From Microbacterium murale (GTDB lineage: Bacteria > Actinomycetota > Actinomycetes > Actinomycetales > Microbacteriaceae), in assembly GCF_014635185.1 (NCBI RefSeq), contig NZ_BMCM01000001.1, positions 186,001-250,000 of the forward strand: 64,000 nt of DNA, in the 5' to 3' direction. This document shows, one piece after another, positions 43,270-51,203 of this stretch. The notes under the pieces are model-generated. The model was not told where the DNA came from. It ran no database searches and saw only the letters and a list, made by a program, of their open reading frames with translations. A program made the translations under genes and the position numbers. Positions within the stretch are counted from its first letter, which is position 1; every line of letters begins with the position of its first letter.

Positions 43270-44849
43270 GACACTTCGTTCCAGGCGCCGTCGAGCACCG
43301 TCGCGCGCACGCCGATCGCAGCGATCTCGGATATGTCGACATCGATCGGGCTGCGCTCCAGCACCGTGAAGTCGGCGAGGAAGCCGGAGGCGACGCGGCC
43401 GAGACGATCCTCCATCCCGGCGATCCACGCGCCGTTCACCGTGACCGTGTTCAGCGCCTCGGCGACCGTGAGCTGTTCGCCGTCGCCGATGATCGCTCCG
43501 CTGCTGCTGGTTCGATCGGCGAGCACCTGCACTGCCCGCAGGGGCGACCCTGCCAATGGGCGATCGGTGCTTCCGACAATGCGGATGCCGGCATCGGTCA
43601 ACGACCGTCCGCGATACAGCCACGGCGCACGGCTGACACCCATCTGCGCCACGAAGTCGTCGCCGGAGTCATAGAGGAACGACGGCTGACTGACGATCGC
43701 GATGCCGAGTCCGGCCAGCACGGAGATCTGGTCGGGACGGATGAGCCCGCCATGCTCGATGCGATGACGACGATCGATGGTGCCGCCATGAGATGCTGCC
43801 TGCCGGAAGGCTTCGATCGCGACGTCGATCGCCTCGTCGCCGATCGCGTGCACGGCCAGCTGCCAGCCGGCGCGGTGCCCGTCCACGATGCCGGCGATCA
43901 GGTCCTCTGGGTCGATGCTGTACTGCCCGCGCTCGTCCGAACCCTCATAGGGTTCGGTGAGCCGCGCGGTGCGCACCATCATTCCGCCGTCGATGACGAC
44001 CTTCAGCGCGCCGATGCGAAGGCGGTCGGAACCGAGACCGGTGCGAAGGCCGACGTCGAGACCTCGCTCGAAGCCGTCGCCGTGTCCGCCGAGCACAGGG
44101 TGCAGCGCGTCCAGGCTCGGCATCAGCTGCATGCGTACCGGGATGCGACCGCTCTCTAGCAGCCGCAGATGCGTGCTGATATCGAGCGGGTTGAGACTGC
44201 CGATGCGGCCGCCGGCCCCGGCATCCATGCAGAAGGTCACGCCTTGCCGCCGTGCCGCCTCCGCGGCGATCTCGATCGTGCGGCCGGCCTCGTCGAGCGA
44301 GAAGGGCAGCCGCTGGGCGCGGACGAGATCCTGTTCGACCTCGTGGAGGACGCCCAGATTCCGCTCGGCGAAGTCGCGGTCCACTGCGCCGGGGATGTCG
44401 CGGATCACGGAAGAGGAGATCACGGAGGAGTGGCTGGAGATGTGACGCGCCCAGGCCTTGCGCCCACCGGCGGCGCGATCCAGTTCTGCGGCCGTGAGGT
44501 CGCGTCCGATCACCCGCTGGTCGTAGCCGCTGATCTCGACCCACTGCTCGGGGGCGAACGACGCTGAGCCGTCGGCGATGATCGTGAGGGCCTCATCGAC
44601 GGTGCCGGCAGCGCTGATGTCGATGGCGAGCAGACCCTGGCCGGTCAGCTGCAGGTGGGTGTGCGAATCGATGAATCCGGGAAGGACGGCCGCCCCGCCC
44701 GCATCGATCATCTCCACGGCATCCAGGCCCGCGACGTCGTCGTCGAGACCGACGACACGGCCACGCCACAGACCGATCCGGCCCGCGGTGGGGCGTTCGG
44801 GATCGAGGGTGACGACCTGCGCGTTCTCGATGATCGTGTCGAGTCGCAT
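43266..44849 (-). CDS. YtcJ-like metal-dependent amidohydrolase (Amidohydro_3), copy C
   Basis: A 527-residue amidohydrolase. The N-terminal metal motif is LPGFIDSHTHLQLTG. The middle has LAVHAIGDEAIDVAIEAF, then RHRIEHGGLIRPDQI with a metal histidine, and the C-terminal DFTVLERSPIDVDISEI is like that of copy A. It starts as TGATG with the PaiB-like gene stop and overlaps the dehydrogenase by 4 nt. This is the third YtcJ-like protein in the window and, like the pair at 16036-19102, it is next to a PaiB-like flavoprotein. Confidence 0.86.
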   Translation of the reverse strand: MRLDTIIENAQVVTLDPERPTAGRIGLWRGRVVGLDDDVAGLDAVEMIDAGGAAVLPGFIDSHTHLQLTGQGLLAIDISAAGTVDEALTIIADGSASFAPEQWVEISGYDQRVIGRDLTAAELDRAAGGRKAWARHISSHSSVISSSVIRDIPGAVDRDFAERNLGVLHEVEQDLVRAQRLPFSLDEAGRTIEIAAEAARRQGVTFCMDAGAGGRIGSLNPLDISTHLRLLESGRIPVRMQLMPSLDALHPVLGGHGDGFERGLDVGLRTGLGSDRLRIGALKVVIDGGMMVRTARLTEPYEGSDERGQYSIDPEDLIAGIVDGHRAGWQLAVHAIGDEAIDVAIEAFRQAASHGGTIDRRHRIEHGGLIRPDQISVLAGLGIAIVSQPSFLYDSGDDFVAQMGVSRAPWLYRGRSLTDAGIRIVGSTDRPLAGSPLRAVQVLADRTSSSGAIIGDGEQLTVAEALNTVTVNGAWIAGMEDRLGRVASGFLADFTVLERSPIDVDISEIAAIGVRATVLDGAWNEVS

Positions 44850-45499
44850 CAGTGACCAGGCCTCCTCGCGTCGGGCTCCTGCAGGGTCTCGGTCATCCGC
44901 TCGGCGACCATGCGTGCCTCCTCATCGGCAGAACGTCGAAGATGCTCCTGGGTGGCGATCCTGTCGGCCTGCGTGCGGTTCTGCCCGAACTTCGTCTTTG
45001 CCTGGGCACTCTCCACGTGGATGCGGAAACCCATGACGAGCGGCAGCAGACTGTCGATCCGCTTGTCGGCGACATCGTCGATCTTCCAAGGTCCGCCGTC
45101 GGACGGACTCTTCAGAGCCTCGTGGACACGAGTGAGTTCGACGAGGTGCGCACGGAGTTCGCTCGTCTCGCTCATCGGCTCGCTGCGTCCCTGCAGGTGA
45201 GCGACGCTGAAGTTGTAGGTCGACAACCCGGGTGCCGTGTACCAGTCGGGGCTCACATACGCGCGCGCTCCGTGGAAGATGCACAGCACCTCCTTCCCCG
45301 CGGCGATCGCCTCGGAGAGCGGATCGACCCGCGGGATGTGACCGATGAGCGTCATGCGCTCACCGTCGTCTTCGAGCAGCAGAGGGAGGTGCGCTGCGCG
45401 CATAGGGGCTTCCACGACGAGTGTGGCCAGGGCGTGCGCGCTGATGAGCTGCGCGACTTCTTGGCGGGAATCTGCGGAAAAGAGTGGATTGATCCACAT
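44849..45499 (-). CDS. PaiB-like FMN-binding flavoprotein, copy B
   Basis: A 216-residue PaiB-family protein. The split-barrel motifs are AAHLPLLLEDDGERMTLIG, then IFHGARAYVSPDWYTA and LSTYNFSVAHLQGRSEPM; the C-terminal KTKFGQNRTQADRIATQEHL is the family's end motif. There is no helix-turn-helix. The N-terminus begins directly at the palindrome shared with the MocR gene, and a -10-like TACTAG ends 5 nt before the ATG, so its mRNA is probably leaderless. It heads the operon that includes amidohydrolase copy C. Confidence 0.82.
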   Translation of the reverse strand: MWINPLFSADSRQEVAQLISAHALATLVVEAPMRAAHLPLLLEDDGERMTLIGHIPRVDPLSEAIAAGKEVLCIFHGARAYVSPDWYTAPGLSTYNFSVAHLQGRSEPMSETSELRAHLVELTRVHEALKSPSDGGPWKIDDVADKRIDSLLPLVMGFRIHVESAQAKTKFGQNRTQADRIATQEHLRRSADEEARMVAERMTETLQEPDARRPGH

Positions 45500-45513
45500 G
45501 TGTTCTAGTACAC
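45500..45513. promoter_or_regulatory. Palindromic operator shared by PaiB-like and MocR genes
   Basis: GTGTtCTAGtACAC is a 14-bp palindrome broken only at the two t positions. It abuts the PaiB-like ATG (45499) and lies 9 bp before the MocR ATG (45523), filling most of the 23-bp divergent space. The plus-strand -10-like TACACT (45509-45514) and minus-strand TACTAG both fall within it. A bound MocR dimer would block both promoters, so autoregulation is likely. Confidence 0.6.
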
Positions 45514-45522
45514 TTTCTAACT

Positions 45523-46839
45523 ATGCTAGCTGATGATCTCCCCACCCTAGTGTCGTCGAGCGCGATAGCGAAAGCCTTTTCTGCGGCGATCGCCAGCGGG
45601 GAGCTCGCCGTCGGCACTGCACTCCCGTCGATCCGCTCGCTCTCTGAAGAGATCGGCGTGAGTCCTGGCACGGTCGCCCTCGCATTCCGCCTGCTGCGCG
45701 AGCGAGGCGTGATCACGTCTGCGCATGGCAAGCGCAGTCGTGTCGCAGAACGCCCACCGATCCCTCGCCCGTTCCGCCTTCCGCTGCCGGACGACGTACG
45801 CGATCTGTCCACGTCTTCGCCGGACCCCGCGCTGCTTCCCGACGTCGGCAGCTTCCTCTCCCCCGACCTCTACGCACCGCGCCTGTACAACACGCCCGCG
45901 CTGGATGACGCGCTCGTCCCGATCATGTCGGCGCAGTTCGCCGCAGACGGCATCGACGGGCAGCTGACCGTCGTCAACGGCGCGCTGGATGGCATGGAGC
46001 GGATTCTCGCCACGCACCTCCGCCCTGGCGATGCCGTGATCGTCGAGGACCCGCAGTGGGTCTCGTCGCTGTCGCTGTTCCGCGTCCTCGGACTCACGGT
46101 CGTGCCGGTGCCTGTCGACGACGAGGGCATGATCCCGAGCGCTCTCGCCGAGGCGCTCGGATCCCGCCGGTCGGCGGCGCTTATCCTCACGCCACGCGCC
46201 CAGAACCCGTACGGCTCGGCTCTTTCCCCCGAGCGCGCCGAGCGTCTGCGCGCTGTCATCGCGAAGACGCCGGAGCTGATCGTGATCGAGGACGACCATG
46301 CGAGTCTCATCGCGGGAGCCCCCGCGTCGACCTTGGCCACCGGTCGCCAGAAGTGGGCGGTCATCCGCTCGATGAGCAAGGCGCTGGGGCCGGATCTTCG
46401 GATCGCTGTGATGAGCAGCGACGCGGAGACGGCCGATCGCGTGGAGGGTCGACTCCTGCTCGGGCCCGGCTGGGTGAGTCACCTGACACAACGACTGGTC
46501 GCCGCCGTGCTGTCCGATGAGCAGGCGGTCGCGCAGATCGCGACTGCGGAGCGCGTGTACACGGAGCGACGGAGCGCCTTCGCCGGCGCGCTCGCGGACC
46601 GCGGCATTCCGAGCGTCGGACGATCGGGCATGAACGTGCTCATCCCCGTCGCCGAGGAGAGCACTCTCGCCGGCTTCCTCCTCACCCGCGGCTGGGCGGT
46701 CAGAACCGGCGAGCCGTTCCGCCTCCACACACCGCCCTTCATCCGGGTGACGACCGCCGCTCTGAAACCGGAGGATGGCGTCCGCCTGGCCGACGATCTG
46801 CGATTCGCGCTGGGCGGAGAGCGCTACCGACCGGCGTGA
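45523..46839 (+). CDS. MocR family (GntR helix-turn-helix fused to aminotransferase-like domain) regulator
   Basis: A 438-residue MocR/PtsJ-type regulator. Residues about 15-75 are the winged helix-turn-helix: AFSAAIASGELAVGTALPS then EEIGVSPGTVALAFRLLRER. Residues about 95-430 are a fold-type I aminotransferase-like domain with NPYGSALSPERAERL, the IVIEDDHAS aspartate, and the PLP lysine K286 in IRSMSKALGPDLR. Such proteins use PLP adducts with an amino compound as signal. Transcribed divergently from the PaiB-like/amidohydrolase operon with a shared palindrome, it probably controls that operon. Its mRNA is probably leaderless. Confidence 0.87.
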   Translation: MLADDLPTLVSSSAIAKAFSAAIASGELAVGTALPSIRSLSEEIGVSPGTVALAFRLLRERGVITSAHGKRSRVAERPPIPRPFRLPLPDDVRDLSTSSPDPALLPDVGSFLSPDLYAPRLYNTPALDDALVPIMSAQFAADGIDGQLTVVNGALDGMERILATHLRPGDAVIVEDPQWVSSLSLFRVLGLTVVPVPVDDEGMIPSALAEALGSRRSAALILTPRAQNPYGSALSPERAERLRAVIAKTPELIVIEDDHASLIAGAPASTLATGRQKWAVIRSMSKALGPDLRIAVMSSDAETADRVEGRLLLGPGWVSHLTQRLVAAVLSDEQAVAQIATAERVYTERRSAFAGALADRGIPSVGRSGMNVLIPVAEESTLAGFLLTRGWAVRTGEPFRLHTPPFIRVTTAALKPEDGVRLADDLRFALGGERYRPA

Positions 46840-46843
46840 GCGG

Positions 46844-46881
46844 TTGACATACTGCCGCCGCCTGTGAGTAGCATGCTACTC
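46844..46881 (+). promoter_or_regulatory. Promoter with perfect 16-bp palindrome before the dehydrogenase
   Basis: TTGACA (46844-46849) is a consensus -35; TAGCAT (46869-46874) is a -10-like box with 19-bp spacing. GAGTAGCATGCTACTC at 46866-46881 is a perfect palindrome that covers the -10 box and ends exactly at the ATG 46882. The message would be leaderless and a protein on the palindrome would block polymerase. The regulator is not identified; MocR (next upstream) recognises a different-looking site. Confidence 0.65.
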
Positions 46882-49767
46882 ATGTCCCTCGTTGAGCCAG
46901 AGCTGTCGCGGTCCGACGTGACCGACGTCGTCTCAGCGCTGCGCCGCGCAGTCGGCGGCGAGGTCGACGACGGCAGCCGCCGCCGTGCCGAGTACTCCAG
47001 CGACGCCTCCAACTATCGGGTGCCGCCGCGCGTGGTCGTCTTTCCCCGGGATGTCGACGATGTTCTGGCCGTGGTCGATACGGCCAGAGCGACACGCACT
47101 CCCCTGACTTCACGCGGCGCCGGGACATCTGTCGCGGGCAACGCCGTGGGCCCCGGGATCGTGATGGACTTCTCCCGGCATCTCTCGACGATCCACGAGA
47201 TCGATCCTGTCGAACGCATCGCCCGTGTCGACCCTGGCGTCGTGATGGCCCGCCTCCAAGATGCCGCTGCGCCCTTCGGCCTGCGGTTCGGGCCCGATCC
47301 CTCCACATGGGCGCGTTGCACGATCGGCGGAATGATCGGCAACAACGCCTGCGGATCGCACTCCCTCGCTTACGGGCGCACAGTCGACAACGTCATCGAT
47401 CTCGACGTCATCGACGGCCGCGGGAGACGTTTCGACGCAGCATCCGGTTTTCATGCCGTCACCGGCATGGACGCCTTCGTCAGCGCGAACATGGCGACCA
47501 TCCGCACCGAGCTGGGCCGCTTCGGCCGCCAGGTCTCCGGCTATTCGCTCGAGCACCTGCTGCCCGAGAACGGGCGCTCACTCGCCAAGGCGCTCGTCGG
47601 AACCGAGGGCACCTGCGCCGTCATCCTCGGCGCGACAGTGCGGCTCGTCGAGAAGGCGACCGCCCCTGTGCTCATCGTGCTCGGCTACCCCAGCATGGTC
47701 GCGGCGGCCGACGATGTGCCGAATCTGCTCACGCATCGTCCCGGTTCGATAGAGGGCCTGGATGCCCGGCTCGTCGATGCGGTGCGCGATGCCAAGGGTG
47801 CGGGTGCCGTCTCGGCGCTTCCCGAGGGCGCCGGCTGGCTGCTCGTCGAGGTGTCGGGCGAAGACCTGCGCGATGCCGAGGCCGGCGCCGCGCGTCTCAT
47901 CGCGGATGCCGCGGCGATATCCTCCCGAGTCATCGCCGACCCCGTCGCCGCACGGCCGGTCTGGCTCATCCGCGAGGACGGAGTGGGGTTGGCCGGGCGC
48001 ACCGCGGCCGGAGCGCAGGCCTGGCCCGGTTTCGAGGATGCCGCGGTACCACCTGAACGGCTCGGGCAGTATCTGCGCGACATGGACGAGCTGTTCGATC
48101 AGCACGGGCTGTCCGGCATGCCGTACGGGCATTTCGGCGACGGCTGCATCCACGTGCGCCTGGACATCCCGCTCGAGAAAGACGGCTCGGCCCTGCGTGC
48201 GTTCATGGTGGATGCCTCTCGCCTGGTCGCGAGTCACGGTGGATCGCTCTCCGGAGAGCACGGCGACGGGCGTGCACGCAGCGAGCTGCTGCCGCTGATG
48301 TACTCGCCCGCCGCGCTCGAGGCATTCGCCGGATTCAAGCGCCTGTTCGATCCGGACGACCTCTTCAATCCCGGCGTCATCGTGCGCCCCGCCGCAGTTG
48401 ACGCCGACCTGCGCCGCCCGCAGGCCCTCCCGCTGCTGCGCGCCGACGGCATGGCCTTCGCACACGACGACGGAGACTTCACGAAGGCTGTGCACCGCTG
48501 CGTCGGCGTCGGCAAATGCCGCGCAGACAACACGGCATCCGGCGGATTCATGTGCCCCTCGTATCTCGCGACCTCTGACGAGAAGGACTCGACCCGCGGC
48601 AGAGCACGCGTGCTTCAGGAGATGATCAACGGGCAGCTGGTCACCGACGGATGGGCCTCGGCCGAGGTCGAAGACGCACTCGATCTCTGCCTGTCATGCA
48701 AGGCCTGTGCGAGCGACTGCCCCGCCGGGGTCGACATGGCGGCGTACAAGGCGGAAGCACTGCATCGTCGGTACCAGGGGCGATTGCGTCCGATCACGCA
48801 CTACGTTCTCGGCTGGCTGCCGCGCTGGGCACGGCTCGCGTCGCCCTTTGCTCCGATCGTGAACGCTGCCCTGCGCGTTCCCGGTGTCAGCCGCCTCGCG
48901 CTGCTGCTCGGCGGCATGGACACTCGCCGGTCGATCCCCTCCTTCGCCCGCCGCAGCTTCCATTCCTCCGCACGCAAGCGCGAGCGCGGGCGCCACAGCG
49001 CCCCCGCCCCCGCGCAGCGTCGGGTGCTGTTGTGGGCCGACTCCTTCTCCGACAGCTTCAGCCCGGACATCCCTGTCGCGGCCATCGAGGTGCTCGCGGA
49101 TGCCGGAATCTCCGCCGTGCTGCCGGAGAGCCCGCAATGCTGCGGCCTGACGTGGATCTCGACCGGACAGCTGAACGGGGCGCGGCGCAGACTGACCGCT
49201 CTCGTCGACGCCTTTCATCCCTACGTCGCGGACGGCGTGCCGATCGTCGGCCTCGAACCCTCGTGCACGGCGGTGCTGCGCTCCGACCTGCTCGAGATCC
49301 TTCCTGACGATCCGCGGGCACGCGATATCGCCCGGAACACGTTCACGCTCGCCGAAGTGCTCACCGGTCGCACGCCCGTCAGACCTGATCCTTCCTGGAG
49401 TCCCCCCATCCTGGACGGCGCCGAGATCGTCGTGCAGCCGCACTGCCATCAACACGCCGTGATGGGCTTCGCCGCCGATGCGGAGCTGCTCGGCCGGATG
49501 GGCGCGACCGTCACGGAGCTCGCCGGATGCTGCGGCCTGGCCGGCAACTTCGGTATGGAGCGCGGCCACTACGACGTCTCGGTCGCCGTAGCCGAGAACG
49601 CGCTGCTCCCGGCGTTGCGCGCCAAGTCGGAGACCGCGGTGTTCCTCGCCGACGGCTTCTCCTGCCGTACGCAGGCCGACCAGCTCGCCGACATCCCCGG
49701 CATCCATCTCGCCCAGCTCATCTCCGGCGCGCAGGACCGCGCGCCCCGACCGAAGGACCGCACATGA
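46882..49767 (+). CDS. YdiJ-like FAD/Fe-S 2-hydroxyacid dehydrogenase (D-2-hydroxyglutarate or D-lactate type)
   Basis: A 961-residue protein. Residues about 45-220 are the PCMH-type FAD domain, with TSRGAGTSVAGNAVGPGIV and IGGMIGNNACGSHSLAYG. Residues about 230-520 are the FAD-oxidase C domain ending SGEHGDGRARSELLPLMYS. Then come two iron-sulfur motifs, CVGVGKCRADNT...CPSY near residue 540 and CLSCKACASDCPAG near 602, and two CCG motifs (QCCGLTW near 752, GCCGLAGNFG near 882). This is the layout of E. coli YdiJ (about 1018 residues), a D-2-hydroxyglutarate dehydrogenase. Electrons would leave through the Fe-S centres to the respiratory chain. The ATG at 46882 is preferred to a GTG inside the palindrome. 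The aldehyde dehydrogenase overlaps by 4 nt. Confidence 0.87.
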   Translation: MSLVEPELSRSDVTDVVSALRRAVGGEVDDGSRRRAEYSSDASNYRVPPRVVVFPRDVDDVLAVVDTARATRTPLTSRGAGTSVAGNAVGPGIVMDFSRHLSTIHEIDPVERIARVDPGVVMARLQDAAAPFGLRFGPDPSTWARCTIGGMIGNNACGSHSLAYGRTVDNVIDLDVIDGRGRRFDAASGFHAVTGMDAFVSANMATIRTELGRFGRQVSGYSLEHLLPENGRSLAKALVGTEGTCAVILGATVRLVEKATAPVLIVLGYPSMVAAADDVPNLLTHRPGSIEGLDARLVDAVRDAKGAGAVSALPEGAGWLLVEVSGEDLRDAEAGAARLIADAAAISSRVIADPVAARPVWLIREDGVGLAGRTAAGAQAWPGFEDAAVPPERLGQYLRDMDELFDQHGLSGMPYGHFGDGCIHVRLDIPLEKDGSALRAFMVDASRLVASHGGSLSGEHGDGRARSELLPLMYSPAALEAFAGFKRLFDPDDLFNPGVIVRPAAVDADLRRPQALPLLRADGMAFAHDDGDFTKAVHRCVGVGKCRADNTASGGFMCPSYLATSDEKDSTRGRARVLQEMINGQLVTDGWASAEVEDALDLCLSCKACASDCPAGVDMAAYKAEALHRRYQGRLRPITHYVLGWLPRWARLASPFAPIVNAALRVPGVSRLALLLGGMDTRRSIPSFARRSFHSSARKRERGRHSAPAPAQRRVLLWADSFSDSFSPDIPVAAIEVLADAGISAVLPESPQCCGLTWISTGQLNGARRRLTALVDAFHPYVADGVPIVGLEPSCTAVLRSDLLEILPDDPRARDIARNTFTLAEVLTGRTPVRPDPSWSPPILDGAEIVVQPHCHQHAVMGFAADAELLGRMGATVTELAGCCGLAGNFGMERGHYDVSVAVAENALLPALRAKSETAVFLADGFSCRTQADQLADIPGIHLAQLISGAQDRAPRPKDRT

Positions 49768-51203
49768 CCACAGCGACCGGCATCTACATCGACGGCGCCT
49801 GGCACGACGTGTCGGAGCACCGGGAGAACATCAACCCGTCCGATCACAGCGACGTCATCGGACTGTTCGCCAGGGCGGAGCGCTCTGCCGTCGACGACGC
49901 GGTGGATGCCGCCACCCGCGCTTTCCCCTCCTGGTGGCGCTCCTCACCGCAGCGTCGTGCCGATCTGCTCGAGGCGGTCGCCGCCCGGATCATCGCCGAT
50001 GCCGACACGCTGGGCACGCTGCTGGCGCGCGAGGAGGGCAAGACTCTCGTCGAGGCGAAGGGCGAGGTGATGCGCGCCGCGCACATCTTCCGGTTCTTCA
50101 GCGGCGAGGCGCTGCGGATGCACGGAGAGCGTCAGGCGTCGACACGCGAGGGCGTGACCGTGAACCTGCTGCGCGAGCCGCTCGGAGTCGTCGGGATCAT
50201 CGCGCCGTGGAACTTCCCCATCGCGATCCCCGCATGGAAGGCCGCACCAGCACTCGCCTACGGCAACACCGTTGTCATGAAGCCGGCCGAGCTGGTTCCG
50301 GCGAGCGCCGTCGCGTTGACCCGCATCATCCACGACGTCGGCTTCCCACCGGGCGTCTTCAATCTCGTCACCGGTTCGGGGTCGGTCATCGGCGACGCCA
50401 TCGCCGCGCATGAGGGCGTCGCCGCTGTGACTTTCACCGGGTCCGAGCCGATCGGGCGCCGGGTCGCGGCGACCGCGGTAGGGCGCCTGGCTGAGGTACA
50501 ACTCGAGATGGGTGGGAAGAACCCGCTGATCGTCCTCGCCGACACGGACCTCGACGTGGCCGTCGACTGTGCGGTGCAGGGCGCCTTCTACTCCACCGGG
50601 CAGCGGTGCACGGCATCCAGCAGGCTCATCGTCGAGGCGTCGATCCATGATGAGTTCGTCGATGCCGTGCTCGGCCGGATGGCGCAGTTGCGTGTCGGAC
50701 ACGCGCTGGCGGATGCGACGACGATCGGCCCCGTGGTCGACGAACGGCAGTTGGAGACCGATCTGCGCTACCTCGGGATCGCCCGCGGCACCGCGGGTTC
50801 CATCGTCCACGGCGGCGAGGTGATCGACAGCGACACCGAGGGAAACTTCCTCACTCCGGCGCTGATCGTCGGAGCGAGCAATTCCGACACCGTGAGCCGC
50901 GAAGAAGTGTTCGGCCCGGTCGCATCCGTCATCAGCGTCAGCGACTACGACGAGGCCGTCGCGGTGGCGAACGACACTCCGTTCGGACTCGTCGCCGGCA
51001 TCTGCACGCGCTCACTGCGTGCGGCGGAGGACTTCCAGTCCCGCTCCGACACCGGCATGGTCATGGTGAATCTGCCGACGGCCGGCGTCGATCCGCACGT
51101 GGCGTTCGGGGGACGAAAGGGCTCGAGCTTCGGACCCCGAGAGCAGGGCGCTCACGCCCGCGACTTCTTCACCCAGACGAAGACGGCGTACGTGCGTCCC
51201 TGA
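49764..51203 (+). CDS. Aldehyde dehydrogenase (2-oxoglutarate-semialdehyde dehydrogenase-like)
   Basis: A 479-residue NAD(P)-dependent aldehyde dehydrogenase. IIAPWNFPIAIPAWK binds the nucleotide, E248 lies in QLEMGGKNPL and nucleophile C282 in STGQRCTASS. The C-terminal SSFGPREQGAHARDFFTQTK resembles enzymes of the ketoglutaric-semialdehyde/gucD group more than betaine aldehyde enzymes. The start overlaps the dehydrogenase stop as ATGA. If both assignments hold, the two enzymes of this operon both yield 2-oxoglutarate, suggesting breakdown of a five-carbon compound. Its last 35 bp overlap the convergent GAF-PucR gene. Confidence 0.87.
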   Translation: MTTATGIYIDGAWHDVSEHRENINPSDHSDVIGLFARAERSAVDDAVDAATRAFPSWWRSSPQRRADLLEAVAARIIADADTLGTLLAREEGKTLVEAKGEVMRAAHIFRFFSGEALRMHGERQASTREGVTVNLLREPLGVVGIIAPWNFPIAIPAWKAAPALAYGNTVVMKPAELVPASAVALTRIIHDVGFPPGVFNLVTGSGSVIGDAIAAHEGVAAVTFTGSEPIGRRVAATAVGRLAEVQLEMGGKNPLIVLADTDLDVAVDCAVQGAFYSTGQRCTASSRLIVEASIHDEFVDAVLGRMAQLRVGHALADATTIGPVVDERQLETDLRYLGIARGTAGSIVHGGEVIDSDTEGNFLTPALIVGASNSDTVSREEVFGPVASVISVSDYDEAVAVANDTPFGLVAGICTRSLRAAEDFQSRSDTGMVMVNLPTAGVDPHVAFGGRKGSSFGPREQGAHARDFFTQTKTAYVRP

